Part shown: piece after piece, positions 28,089-36,962 of the stretch | How the letters are laid out: each line of letters starts with the position of its first letter | How positions within the stretch are numbered: position 1 is the first letter of the stretch | Source of the DNA: JBMOUD01 sp049319665 | GTDB lineage: Bacteria; Pseudomonadota; Gammaproteobacteria; Enterobacterales; Enterobacteriaceae | NCBI RefSeq assembly: GCF_049319665.1 | Contig: NZ_JBMOUD010000018.1 | Span: forward strand, 25,118 to 89,117 | Length of the DNA: 64,000 nucleotides | Reading direction: 5' to 3' | The notes under the pieces: generated by a model | Databases searched by the model: none | What the model saw: the letters and a program-made list of their open reading frames with translations, nothing else | What the model was told of the DNA's origin: nothing | Made by a program: the position numbers and the translations under genes

Positions 28089-29258
28089 ATGTTAGAGCTG
28101 CTGTTTCTGTTGCTGCCTGTTGCAGCCGCCTATGGCTGGTACATGGGGCGCAGAAGTTCTCAGCAGGATAAACAGCAAAATGCTAACCGTCTGTCGCGTG
28201 AGTACGTAGCGGGGGTTAACTTCCTGCTTTCGAACCAACAAGATAAGGCGGTTGATCTGTTCCTCGACATGCTTAAAGAGGACAGTAGCGCTGTTGAAGC
28301 CCATTTAACACTCGGGAATCTTTTCCGTTCCCGCGGCGAAGTCGATCGCGCAATTCGTATCCATCAGTCGTTGATGGAAAGTGCTTCGCTTACCTTTGAA
28401 CAACGTCTTTTAGCCGTTCAGCAGTTAGGTCGCGACTATATGGCAGCGGGTTTTTATGACCGTGCCGAAGATATGTTCAGCCAGCTATTGAAGGAAGAAG
28501 ACTTTCAGCTGTTTGCCTTAGAACAATTGTTAGTTATCTATCAAGCGACCAGCGATTGGCAGAGCGCTATCGATATTGCTGAAAAGCTCGTTAAATTAGG
28601 TAAAGATAATCGTCGCAAAGAAATTGCGCATTTCTATTGCGAATTGGCATTACAAGCCATGTCCAGTGATGATATGGATAAAGCGACCGGGCTTTTAAAG
28701 AAAGCCTCTTCTGCTGATAAGCTTTGCGCCCGGGTATCGATTATGCAGGGGCGTATTCTTCTTGCGCAAACCGAGTATGCCAAGGCCGCAGAAGTGCTCA
28801 AGAAGGTACTTGAGCAGGATAAAGAACTGGTCAGTGAAATACTCCCGATACTGCAAGAGTGTTACCAGCACCTGGAACAACCTCAGCAATGGGCTGATTT
28901 TATCAAGCGTTGTGTCGATGAAAATACCGGCGCAAGCGCAGAATTAATGCTAGCCGAAGTGATTTATCACAATGAAGGCAGGGACGTTGCCCAGGTCTAT
29001 ATGAATCGGCAGCTACAGCGCCATCCAACGATGCGTGTATTCTATCACTTGATGGATTATCACTTAGCGGATGTAGAAGAGGGGCGAGCAAAAGAGAGCT
29101 TAGTGCTATTGCGTGATCTGGTTGGTGAGCAGATTCGTACTAAACCTCGCTACCGCTGCCATAAATGCGGATTTACTGCGCATTCTCTCTATTGGCATTG
29201 CCCGTCTTGTCGTAAGTGGGCAACCATCAAACCTATTCGCGGCCTTGATGGACAATAG
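28089..29258 (+). CDS. lapB: Lipopolysaccharide assembly protein LapB
   Basis: A 389-aa membrane-anchored TPR protein that bridges LPS synthesis with LpxC degradation by FtsH. An N-terminal helix (residues 3-18) is followed by repeated TPR-like helices, and the C-terminus is a rubredoxin-like metal-binding domain (YRCHKCGFTAHSLYWHCPSC). It is cotranscribed with lapA. A 10-bp inverted repeat spans its stop codon without a T tract. Confidence 0.95.
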   Translation: MLELLFLLLPVAAAYGWYMGRRSSQQDKQQNANRLSREYVAGVNFLLSNQQDKAVDLFLDMLKEDSSAVEAHLTLGNLFRSRGEVDRAIRIHQSLMESASLTFEQRLLAVQQLGRDYMAAGFYDRAEDMFSQLLKEEDFQLFALEQLLVIYQATSDWQSAIDIAEKLVKLGKDNRRKEIAHFYCELALQAMSSDDMDKATGLLKKASSADKLCARVSIMQGRILLAQTEYAKAAEVLKKVLEQDKELVSEILPILQECYQHLEQPQQWADFIKRCVDENTGASAELMLAEVIYHNEGRDVAQVYMNRQLQRHPTMRVFYHLMDYHLADVEEGRAKESLVLLRDLVGEQIRTKPRYRCHKCGFTAHSLYWHCPSCRKWATIKPIRGLDGQ

Positions 29259-29313
29259 CAACGCTATTGTCCGACCAGGGCCACAGGATATGCTAGTTTT
29301 ACTTCTGCCTTAA

Positions 29314-29604
29314 TTACTTCTTCTTACTCGCTGTTTTACGAGTGTTTAGCAGCGTACGCAACTTCTTCAACTCTTTCTGAGTCAATGCTGGTTCAGTATT
29401 TTCGCTGGTATGCTGGTTATCGATTTCGAGAAGTTCATCTTTCGCATGCTTGCGAGATTTCTTCTCTTCGGCGACGGTGAAGCTGGCAACTAAACGCGCA
29501 CAAACTTCACTGCTTAAAGAGTGTTCTGCTTCGAGAGCTGCTGCTTTAATCTGTTCTTTCAGTTCCACAGGGATTTTGATCGTTAAGGTCGATATCTCGC
29601 TCAT
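29314..29604 (-). CDS. Ribbon-helix-helix (Arc/MetJ-like) protein
   Basis: A 96-aa protein whose first 45 residues (LTIKIPVELKEQIKAAALEAEHSLSSEVCARL) fit a ribbon-helix-helix DNA-binding fold of the Arc/Mnt type: a short beta strand, then two helices with an S-S-E turn. The second half is charged and rich in Lys, ending TASKKK. It is convergent with lapB and divergent from pyrF, so autoregulation or control of a neighbour is possible. AAGGAAAAG precedes the ATG. The target is unknown. Confidence 0.7.
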   Translation of the reverse strand: MSEISTLTIKIPVELKEQIKAAALEAEHSLSSEVCARLVASFTVAEEKKSRKHAKDELLEIDNQHTSENTEPALTQKELKKLRTLLNTRKTASKKK

Positions 29605-29794
29605 TTTTATACTTTTCCTTATAATAAAACCTCAACGTATGTCAGTTCATTTACGCTGTCTACTGGTACACAAAAAATTCACAAAAGTGTCACATAACGT
29701 CTTGCTGGGATTTATCGCCAGTGGCATGTAGAATGCGGGCGGCATAATTTTATCCGTGTTCTTTTTCCATTAACGCTCATCAGAGGCTGAAGAT

Positions 29795-30523
29795 ATGAAG
29801 TCTATAAATAACCAAAATAACAATGACTTAAACTCATCACCTATTGTTGTTGCACTTGATTACGCCGATAAGTCGGCAGCACTGGCATTTGTCGACGGTA
29901 TTGACCCGCGTGATTGTCGTCTCAAAGTGGGTAAAGAGATGTTTACGCTTTTCGGCCCCCAGCTGGTGAAAGATCTACATTCCCGCGGTTTTGACGTGTT
30001 TCTTGACCTCAAATTCCACGATATTCCTAATACTACGGCTCATGCAGTAGCGGCGGCAGCAGATCTCGGTGTGTGGATGGTTAACGTACATGCCAGCGGT
30101 GGGGCGCGAATGATGAGCGCAGCTAAACAGGCGTTGGCCTCCTTTGGCGCTGATGCACCGTTGCTGATTGCTGTCACTGTGCTGACTAGCATGGAAGGCA
30201 GCGACTTAGCTGATTTGGGTATTACACTCTCTCCTGCTGATTATGCGGAAAAGCTGGCGCGCCTAACCCGCGATTGTGGGCTTGACGGCGTAGTCTGTTC
30301 TGCGCAAGAAGCCGCGCGTTTTAAAACGGCTCTTGGTCAAGATTTCAAATTAGTGACGCCTGGCATCCGCCCAGCAGGCAGCGCGGCTGATGACCAACGC
30401 CGCGTCATGACGCCGTTTGAAGCGATGAACGCAGGAGTTGATTACATGGTGATTGGCCGACCTATCACCCAATCTGCCGATCCGGCACAAACATTGCGTG
30501 ATATTCGCGCCTCGCTAGTCTGA
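29795..30523 (+). CDS. pyrF: Orotidine 5'-phosphate decarboxylase
   Basis: The last step of UMP synthesis. The 242-aa protein has the catalytic DLKFHDIPNT block with the Asp-Lys-Asp array, the phosphate loop TPGIRPAG and the C-terminal VIGRPITQS. The N-terminus begins with an Asn-rich stretch before VVALDYADKSAALAF. yciH follows by 14 bp, the usual enteric pair. Confidence 0.97.
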   Translation: MKSINNQNNNDLNSSPIVVALDYADKSAALAFVDGIDPRDCRLKVGKEMFTLFGPQLVKDLHSRGFDVFLDLKFHDIPNTTAHAVAAAADLGVWMVNVHASGGARMMSAAKQALASFGADAPLLIAVTVLTSMEGSDLADLGITLSPADYAEKLARLTRDCGLDGVVCSAQEAARFKTALGQDFKLVTPGIRPAGSAADDQRRVMTPFEAMNAGVDYMVIGRPITQSADPAQTLRDIRASLV

Positions 30524-30537
30524 GAGGAGCCATAAAT

Positions 30538-30867
30538 ATGAGCAACTATAGCAATAGCCGTTTGGTTTACTCCACCGACAGCGGCAGAATCGAACAACCT
30601 AAAGCAACGGTTGAACGTCCAAAAGGCGACGGTATTGTGCGCATCGCACGTCAAACCAGCGGGCGCAAAGGCAAGGGCGTTTGCCTGATAAGTGGCATAG
30701 ATGCAGATGATGCCACATTGGATAAACTGGCTGCTGAACTGAAGAAAAAATGTGGATGTGGTGGCGCAGTTAAAGATGGCGTTATCGAGATCCAAGGCGA
30801 TAAGCGCGATTTACTCAAACAGTTACTCGAAGCCAAAGGTATGAAGGTGAAATTAGCCGGCGGTTAA
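30538..30867 (+). CDS. yciH: YciH, SUI1/eIF1-like translation factor
   Basis: A 109-aa homologue of eukaryotic initiation factor 1, reported to act in translation initiation fidelity and stress response. The SUI1 core is visible from RIARQTSGRKGKGVCLISG to KKKCGCGGAVKDGVIEIQGD, with the GGAVK loop. GAGAGGAG precedes the ATG. It is cotranscribed with pyrF. Confidence 0.94.
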   Translation: MSNYSNSRLVYSTDSGRIEQPKATVERPKGDGIVRIARQTSGRKGKGVCLISGIDADDATLDKLAAELKKKCGCGGAVKDGVIEIQGDKRDLLKQLLEAKGMKVKLAGG

Positions 30868-30937
30868 CGGCGAAATCGTCTTAGCTGATAGCGGTATCCT
30901 GTAAGTCAGAGCAGCAGGATACCGTTGAAATAGAAGT

Positions 30938-30980
30938 CTCTCAGTTGCCGCCTACCTGCATCTTGAGGTTTCTTGGGTAG
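30938..30980. repeat. Partial ERIC-like repeat
   Basis: 43 bp nearly identical to the right end of the repeat at 31585-31691: both share CAGTTGCCGCCTACCTGCAT followed by CTTGA and a TTGGGTA end. It lies between yciH and osmB. An inverted repeat CGGTATCCTG/CAGGATACCG lies just left of it (about 30890-30924). Confidence 0.6.
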
Positions 30981-30998
30981 ATGGCAGGGAAGACGAAA

Positions 30999-31217
30999 TT
31001 ACTTCTTAACCTGGTTACCGATAAGTCCACCGATTGCTGCGCCACCCACGGTGCCCAAACCACTGCCATCCGTTAATATAGCCCCTCCAATCGCACCTGC
31101 TCCCGCACCGATTGCCGTGTTGCGATCGCGTTTTGACATATTGCTGCAAGCAGTCACTGACATCACTAGAACAGTCACTAAAGCGATGCTGGTAAACTTT
31201 TTGTTTAATCGAATCAT
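30999..31217 (-). CDS. osmB: Osmotically inducible lipoprotein OsmB
   Basis: A 72-aa lipoprotein with a signal peptide ending in the lipobox VTAC (cysteine about residue 24), then a glycine-rich hydrophobic glycine-zipper segment GAGAGAIGGAILTDG and GGAAIGGLIGN. In E. coli it is induced by high osmolarity and stationary phase. AAGGGGAATATCC precedes the ATG. Confidence 0.93.
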   Translation of the reverse strand: MIRLNKKFTSIALVTVLVMSVTACSNMSKRDRNTAIGAGAGAIGGAILTDGSGLGTVGGAAIGGLIGNQVKK

Positions 31218-32086
31218 GGATATTCCCCTTTTAGGTTTTCATTATTCAATTTCACAGATAAGTATAGATAATAACCGTTACCTCACCGCCTGATATTTAC
31301 TGACTGACAGGCGGCCGAGTACGAACTTCATGGCGAGGCCATGAGGTTTGAACGGTGACTTATTGAGTTAGTTGAATAAAATAAAAATAATCTGGTCTTA
31401 ATCTCGATGTTGATTAAGTGCGACAAAAATACTGCGAACATTAATGGTAAACTAGGTAAATAGTCTTAATTCGCAAGGGATTTTACAGGTGTTGAGAAAA
31501 AGAGCAGGGTATTTAGGTTAAGTAAAAATATTTACATATCCTGACGCTTCAGATTAACCCGGGTCAGGTTCCATCTCGTTGGTATATATCGTCATACTTC
31601 AAAATGCATGATTGTTGGTTGCCCCAGTCACTTAGTTATCTAAGGTTCACTCAGTTGCCGCCTACCTGCATCTTGAAGTTTATTGGGTATAGTTGTCATT
31701 CAAACAGAAAACCAAACCGTTAGAAGATAAAGTATTTTAGCAATGTAAGCAGTATTCTCTTACCGGTTGAAATTATAAATAGTACTTTAGTTGTTCTCTT
31801 GCAATGTGACTGTATTAAAATATTATTTTAATAAATAGCTGTTATTTTTAATCAATCTTGTTCTTGATGTGCATCACATTATCAATACTGGTTTCCTAAT
31901 TGCCTTGAGATACTTAGTGTGTTTGTGTATTTATATACTATTGTTCCTAATTAATTAAATGCAGACTTTAGATTAATGGCTAACGCATTCATTATTTTTT
32001 AACATGCAAAGCTACTCGTTATTAAGCGATTTATTCGATGCAGATCTCTTGCAATATTCGACAGTATTAAACTAGTGGAGTCAGAC
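31218..32086. other. Long intergenic region before the PTS IIA gene
   Basis: 869 AT-rich base pairs without a supportable gene. It contains an ERIC-like repeat (31585-31691) and, at 31866-31881, a possible CRP site with one perfect half (TCACA) and one weak half (CTTGA). The right end must carry the promoter of the PTS IIA gene. Confidence 0.55.
31585..31691. repeat. ERIC-like intergenic repeat
   Basis: About 107 bp with partly complementary ends (TATATCGTCATACTTCAA at the left, CTTGAAGTTTATTGGGTATA at the right) and an internal CCCAGTCACTTAGTTATC that resembles the ERIC/IRU core. It is in the family widespread in Yersinia and relatives. Family assignment is from memory. Confidence 0.6.
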
Positions 32087-32410
32087 ATGGAACTTGAAAA
32101 CATCGTCATGGAACTTATTATCCAGTCAGGGGAGGCGCGTTCTAACTCAATGGAAGCATTACGCTGTGCCCGTCAGCAGAAATGGGAGGACGCTGAACGT
32201 CTGCTCGCTGCGGCAACGGCATCAATACGCGACGCTCACCATATTCAAACCTCCCTTATCGGTGAAGATGAAGGCTGTGGAAAAATCCCGGTCAACCTGA
32301 TCCTGGTCCATGCGCAAGACCACCTCATGAACGCCATGTTATGCCGTGAACTCGCCGAAGAAATCCTCTTCCTACACCGAGAGTTAGCCGCACTAAAAAC
32401 CGCCAAATAG
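32087..32410 (+). CDS. PTS lactose/cellobiose-type IIA protein
   Basis: The EIIA component that passes phosphate from HPr to a cellobiose-type IIB. It is 107 aa and all-helical; the phosphorylated histidine should be in ILVHAQDHLMNAM. The ATG at 32087 follows GTGGAG by 6 nt. It stands alone on the plus strand and faces the porin end of the beta-glucoside operon, which contains IIB and IIC but no IIA, so it very probably completes that transporter. Confidence 0.87.
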   Translation: MELENIVMELIIQSGEARSNSMEALRCARQQKWEDAERLLAAATASIRDAHHIQTSLIGEDEGCGKIPVNLILVHAQDHLMNAMLCRELAEEILFLHRELAALKTAK

Positions 32411-32437
32411 CACAGTATCCCTCTTTCTATTCTTGAT

Positions 32438-32471
32438 AAGCATCACGCCTGTGTTTACAGGCGTGATGCTT
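32438..32471. terminator. Inverted repeat between convergent PTS IIA and porin genes
   Basis: A perfect 14-bp stem AAGCATCACGCCTG/CAGGCGTGATGCTT with a 6-nt loop. It lacks a long T tract, so termination strength is uncertain, but its position between two convergent stops fits a shared terminator. Confidence 0.65.
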
Positions 32472-32503
32472 AACAGTTCAGCGAGCGCTCTCTTACTCTT
32501 CAA

Positions 32504-34171
32504 TTACCACCAGACTTCAGCCTGTGCCCCAAACGATAACTGATCGCTCTTATTATCGTTAAACGCGAAATTATCAATCTCATTATCTAATGCTTTAAGA
32601 TAAGTGGTATAGAAACGGATTTCTGGTCGAGAGTTCAACATACTGGTGCCAACTTTAAAGCTATGGAACAGCGTTGCTTTCACGCCCGATTCGCGATAAC
32701 TCACGTCGCTGGCCTTGTTAGTCTGTTTAAACCAGGCTAATTCGACGCCCGTCTGGTTAAAATCATTCCAAATATAGGCTGGGCGTACGACCGCACGCAG
32801 GCTATTGAAATCGGTATGTTCACCGGTGTGGTAGCTATACAAGTCATTGCCGTGACTATAAACCAACGTATTAGCCACGATAACATCAGGACGTAAATAC
32901 AGCTCACCCTGCGTAAAGACGCGGAAGGCGAGGCCATTATTATGGTCGCCATAATAATATTCACCGCTGCCGTAATCTGGGTTGGCATCAGAAATATTCA
33001 TAAAACCGGTGGCGATAGAGTTATTCGCAATCTGGAAGGCAAAATCACTGCTGCCACCATTATCATACTTTTGGCGCAATACCGTGGTGCCTAGCCAGGC
33101 ATCTTTCACCTTAAAATACTTTTTATCATTTTGTTCATGCCGTTGATCATTGCTGTCATTACTGGCGTTATAGCGCGCGGCGACTTCTAGCGTTGCATTA
33201 TTCCACAGTGGGATATCATGGTAATGGGCATCAAACGAGTTGGTATTCACATCTTGGTGGCTATCACAATTGGCGGAGCCGTTACTATTACGTGCGCACA
33301 CGCGTAAATCCTGGCGACTAAGCGACACATTTAACTGACCTGGGCCAATCGCGAGATTTTCTAATCCGGCCCCCCCGGCGGTATTGGCCTTATGCGCTTT
33401 CCAGTCGAGCATTTGGATCTCATACTCTTGTAGCGCATGCTTACCCACCCACAGATTAGCGTCAGGGAAGCCGGGAACAAATCCGGTGGTCGTCAGATAC
33501 ATATCAGAGAATTTCAGCAGGTTATCGCTGCCGTCATTAAACCAACCGTCGCTGTAATTTTGTCCTACATTACCATCAAGCATGACGACGGTTTTTGCCG
33601 TGCGGCCATCTTTGTCATAAACCTTCTGATTTAAAGTTAAATCAAACCAGCCGCTATTCTCGTTACCAAAGCGTCCCAGTGAACCTATTGCCCACGACTT
33701 AGGCACGCCGTTAGTGGTACTCGCCCAGCCAGCGCGGAAATAGCCGGTATAACTGAAACCGATTTCGTCTTTAATATAGCGGCTCACATCCGCCATACTG
33801 ACCGCTTGTGTTGGTTGTGGAGCATCTGCCGTGGCAGTATTAGCCGATGGTCCCGTGCTGTTATTCGTCGCCGTATTTTTCTCCAAAATAATACGGTCGT
33901 TACCATTGATTTTATTATTTTTAGACGCCCCGGAACTTGCCAAAGTATTTTGTGGTGTCGCTTCTGGCGCCATTTGCCAGCGTTGCTGAGTTTGTTTATA
34001 TTGCGCTAACTCTTTACGGGTTTGTTGTAATTCCTGCTGATTCTCCGCTAACTGTTTTTCTAATAATGCTAAGCGTTGCTCTACCGTTAATGGTGCCGCA
34101 TAAACATTATTTGCCAGGCAGGCGGAAATAATGCCAAGGGCGATCAGGCTCTTTGAGTAGTGACCCAACAT
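32504..34171 (-). CDS. Carbohydrate porin of the LamB/BglH family
   Basis: A 555-aa outer membrane sugar porin. A signal peptide (residues 1-25, ending VYA) is followed by a periplasmic coiled coil with Leu/Gln heptads (about 28-65), a low-complexity Asn/Thr/Ala linker and the barrel starting at FSYTGYFRAGW, ending in the aromatic EVWW. LamB-family marks such as GSLGRFGNENSGWFDL are present. It is the last gene of the beta-glucoside group, so it probably admits aryl-beta-glucosides or cellobiose. Confidence 0.88.
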   Translation of the reverse strand: MLGHYSKSLIALGIISACLANNVYAAPLTVEQRLALLEKQLAENQQELQQTRKELAQYKQTQQRWQMAPEATPQNTLASSGASKNNKINGNDRIILEKNTATNNSTGPSANTATADAPQPTQAVSMADVSRYIKDEIGFSYTGYFRAGWASTTNGVPKSWAIGSLGRFGNENSGWFDLTLNQKVYDKDGRTAKTVVMLDGNVGQNYSDGWFNDGSDNLLKFSDMYLTTTGFVPGFPDANLWVGKHALQEYEIQMLDWKAHKANTAGGAGLENLAIGPGQLNVSLSRQDLRVCARNSNGSANCDSHQDVNTNSFDAHYHDIPLWNNATLEVAARYNASNDSNDQRHEQNDKKYFKVKDAWLGTTVLRQKYDNGGSSDFAFQIANNSIATGFMNISDANPDYGSGEYYYGDHNNGLAFRVFTQGELYLRPDVIVANTLVYSHGNDLYSYHTGEHTDFNSLRAVVRPAYIWNDFNQTGVELAWFKQTNKASDVSYRESGVKATLFHSFKVGTSMLNSRPEIRFYTTYLKALDNEIDNFAFNDNKSDQLSFGAQAEVWW

Positions 34172-34241
34172 AATTTTCTCCAGACAGAGGTATTAGAGGC
34201 CAGAATTAAAACTCTGGCTTGTTTTTATTTTATAATTTGAA

Positions 34242-34259
34242 ATGGGATGCTTATGCATC
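34242..34259 (-). other. Intercistronic hairpin between kinase and porin genes
   Basis: GGGATGC-TTAT-GCATCCC forms a 7-bp stem just past the kinase stop and is followed by an AT-rich stretch on the minus strand. It may reduce or adjust read-through to the porin gene. Confidence 0.5.
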
Positions 34260-34268
34260 CCGAAATAT

Positions 34269-35147
34269 TTATATTCTTTGTTGATTAATAAAGTGCCAAG
34301 TGGCGCCTAATAGACCAGCATCATTTTTATGTGTGGCACAGTCAATAATGGTGTCTCGTTGACCAAACCATGACATATGAGATAAAAGTTCGTTAATAAA
34401 TCCTGTACGAGAAGTAATGCCGCCACCGATAAAAATATGCGTTGGGTCGAAGATATTAATCAGGTTATATAAACCTACGCAGATATCATCATAAAAAGCG
34501 TTCACTAATCTGACACACTGCGCATTATTATTATCAAACCCGGCAAAAATCTCTTCACCGCTGACGTTTTCCCACGATTGCTGAGTCAGTTCTGCATAGC
34601 GTTCGCGTAAAACTTTTAAGGTACAGACTTTATTCATCGTGTAGCTATTGGGTGGGTTAGCGCCGGGGCGTTCGTTGAACATATAACCGAATTCGCCGGC
34701 ACGAAAACGTCCGCCACGGACCACATCACCATTTGCATAAATACCGCCACCAATGCCGGTGCCAATAGTCAGACAAAGGAAGTCTTGCAGATCTCGCGCT
34801 TTGCCTAGCCATTTCTCGGCCAGCAACACACAGTTGGCATCGTTCTCAATACTGACCGGCAACCCCGTTTCCTGCTGCAACCACGCTTTAAGATTGAAGT
34901 TATCAAAGCGGCGGATAGCACCGCCCATGCTAATCAATCCGCTAAAGGGATTAACATGGCCGGGAGCGCTGACGGCAATACCATGACAGTCTGGCTGCTG
35001 TTTCAGCCAGGCGAGTATCTGTTGCATAATTTGCTCGCCATCACTATCACCAACGGCTGCCGATTGCTGAGCAACAATGTTGCCATCGGACAGCACGCTG
35101 GCCATTTTCAGCGAAGTTCCGCCAATATCGAATGCGGCAATTTTCAT
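34269..35147 (-). CDS. bglK: ROK-family sugar kinase, probable beta-glucoside kinase BglK
   Basis: A 292-aa ROK kinase with the ATP loop AFDIGGTSLKM at residues 4-14, the catalytic END in VSIENDANCVLLAE and the GTGIGGGIY loop. The usual zinc-binding CXCGXXGC cluster of ROK enzymes is missing; the position holds FNERPGANPPNSY, as I recall for BglK-type kinases. It would phosphorylate beta-glucosides with ATP. The ATG at 35147 follows GAGGAGTCCGCG, 15 bp after the IIC stop. Confidence 0.78.
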   Translation of the reverse strand: MKIAAFDIGGTSLKMASVLSDGNIVAQQSAAVGDSDGEQIMQQILAWLKQQPDCHGIAVSAPGHVNPFSGLISMGGAIRRFDNFNLKAWLQQETGLPVSIENDANCVLLAEKWLGKARDLQDFLCLTIGTGIGGGIYANGDVVRGGRFRAGEFGYMFNERPGANPPNSYTMNKVCTLKVLRERYAELTQQSWENVSGEEIFAGFDNNNAQCVRLVNAFYDDICVGLYNLINIFDPTHIFIGGGITSRTGFINELLSHMSWFGQRDTIIDCATHKNDAGLLGATWHFINQQRI

Positions 35148-35161
35148 CGCGGACTCCTCCA

Positions 35162-36487
35162 TTATTCGCTTTTGGCCTCGGCCGGCTGGGTTTTATTCGC
35201 CACCATCACAAACGGCAGATAAATCAGCGTTGATACCAACAAACAGAATAGACCGACCAACAGTGCTAGCCAGTTCCCCCCGGTGCCGAGGAAGGGAATA
35301 AGCGGCCCCGGCGTGGTCCATGGCAAGGCATAGGCCACCGGTGGAATGATCTCTAAAGAGACAAAGAAATAACCGATCAGCGAATTCACCGCCGGTACCA
35401 AAATGAACGGGATCACCAGAATCGGGTTTAGGACGATCGGTAAACCAAAAATGATCGGCTCATTGATATTAAACAGGCCAGGGAAAATAGACAGCTTGGC
35501 AATATCACGATAATCGGCGCGGCGGGAAGCAATAAATATCGCCAAGATTAACCCCAACGTCATTCCCGAACCGCCATAGTTGGCAAAGGTATCGTAAATA
35601 CTGCCCCAGGTGATCGGATAAGGTGCACCCCAGGTACTGCCGTTTTGTGCCGCGTACGAGAGGTTTTCCAGATTGGCTTCAGAGAAAATGGCTTCGCGAA
35701 TGGCTGCAACCGTGTTCGGGCCGTGAATCCCCAGCACCCACAGGAAGTTAGTGAACAAACCAATAATGACTACCGCAAAGATATTGGTGCCCATATGCTT
35801 GAGCGGCGCTTGAATTAATGAATAAACCAGATCATTAATACCGTTTGGTGAAATAAGGCTAATCAGGTAATTGAGAATGGAAAACACCACCATGACAATA
35901 AATACCGGGATAAGCACTTTAAACGAGCGAGATACTGCCGGCGGCACTTGGTCGGGCATGGTAATCGTTGCGCGCGGTGAACGGGCGAGGCGGCAAAAAA
36001 TCTCCCCGACAATTAACGCTACTAAGATGGCGACAAACAGCCCTTGAGCGCCCATATATCTCATGGTGACAAAATTTTGGCCGTCAATTTCTTGATAGGG
36101 CGTATAAACAATAAAGAATGCGCCAATAGAGGTTAATCCACACAGCAATTCATCTTGCTTAAATGAGGCGGCAATATTTCTGGCGACCAAAAAAGCAATT
36201 AAAATGGCCATAATATTCACCGAACCTTGCATTACCGGTGAAAATAAAGCTTGCGCACTGGCGAGATTAGGAAAGAGCTTACCAAGGAAGAGCATTTTCG
36301 CGATAAATCCATCAGGAGATAAAATCGCAAAATTAATTAAAGCTATCAGGGAACTGGCCATGACCAGCGGGAAAGATAAAATAAAGGCATCTCTCACGGC
36401 AGAAACTTGGCGTTGAGAGTTGAGTTTTATCGCAATAGGAACCAGGACTTTTTCCATTCCTCGTTCAAGAGACGTCATGATGCTCAT
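35162..36487 (-). CDS. PTS cellobiose/beta-glucoside-type IIC permease
   Basis: A 441-aa membrane permease of the lactose/cellobiose (Lac) PTS family with about ten hydrophobic segments and the conserved NINEPIIFGLPIVLNP loop that binds sugar. It works with the IIB gene just upstream and the IIA at 32087. It lies between the IIB and kinase genes. A 12-bp hairpin lies in the gap to IIB. Confidence 0.92.
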   Translation of the reverse strand: MSIMTSLERGMEKVLVPIAIKLNSQRQVSAVRDAFILSFPLVMASSLIALINFAILSPDGFIAKMLFLGKLFPNLASAQALFSPVMQGSVNIMAILIAFLVARNIAASFKQDELLCGLTSIGAFFIVYTPYQEIDGQNFVTMRYMGAQGLFVAILVALIVGEIFCRLARSPRATITMPDQVPPAVSRSFKVLIPVFIVMVVFSILNYLISLISPNGINDLVYSLIQAPLKHMGTNIFAVVIIGLFTNFLWVLGIHGPNTVAAIREAIFSEANLENLSYAAQNGSTWGAPYPITWGSIYDTFANYGGSGMTLGLILAIFIASRRADYRDIAKLSIFPGLFNINEPIIFGLPIVLNPILVIPFILVPAVNSLIGYFFVSLEIIPPVAYALPWTTPGPLIPFLGTGGNWLALLVGLFCLLVSTLIYLPFVMVANKTQPAEAKSE

Positions 36488-36522
36488 TTATTTTCCTTAC
36501 GCAAAGGACAACGTAGAGTAGC

Positions 36523-36550
36523 AACGCAGAGAGATAATTCTCTCTGCGTT
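36523..36550 (-). other. Intercistronic hairpin between IIB and IIC genes
   Basis: A perfect 12-bp inverted repeat AACGCAGAGAGA/TCTCTCTGCGTT with a 4-nt loop and no T tract. Such hairpins often set the ratio of adjacent operon products by protecting mRNA ends. Confidence 0.55.
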
Positions 36551-36578
36551 AATAATAAATAGGGTTTTTAAGACTTAT

Positions 36579-36890
36579 TTACTGATTATTATTAATGGCT
36601 TCTAATGCGGTTTCTAATACGGCTTGCCCGTTCATGGCACCGTAATGTTTCATATCAATAACCAGCACAGGAATGCGGCCTTGCACCACATTATCAACCT
36701 GAGCCTTTTGATAGCGAACCTGCGGCCCAAGCATGACGATATCTGCACTTTCTACAACGCTATCGAACTCGCTAATTGACAGGGCTTGAATATCAACGCT
36801 TTCATTTACCGTGTCGGCGTAAGCCTGCATCCTTTTTACTAACATGCTGGTGGACATGCCCGCGGCACAAACCAGTAAAATCTTTTTCAT
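36579..36890 (-). CDS. PTS cellobiose/beta-glucoside-type IIB protein
   Basis: A 103-aa cytoplasmic IIB of the lactose/cellobiose family. The phosphorylated cysteine is Cys8 in LLVCAAGMSTSMLVKRM, and MLGPQVRYQ is the second family block. It takes phosphate from IIA and gives it to the sugar in the IIC channel. GGAGAAGTGCC precedes the ATG. It lies between the 6-phospho-beta-glucosidase and IIC genes. Confidence 0.92.
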   Translation of the reverse strand: MKKILLVCAAGMSTSMLVKRMQAYADTVNESVDIQALSISEFDSVVESADIVMLGPQVRYQKAQVDNVVQGRIPVLVIDMKHYGAMNGQAVLETALEAINNNQ

Positions 36891-36962
36891 GGCACTTCTC
36901 CTTAAGCTAATCGATCAACTCGTAAAACATCGGTGACAATAAATAGCGGGGGAACAGTGGTG

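Noticed and set aside
31866..31881. CRP site upstream of the PTS IIA gene as a separate feature
   Set aside because: Only one half-site is good and it lies over 200 bp from the start codon.
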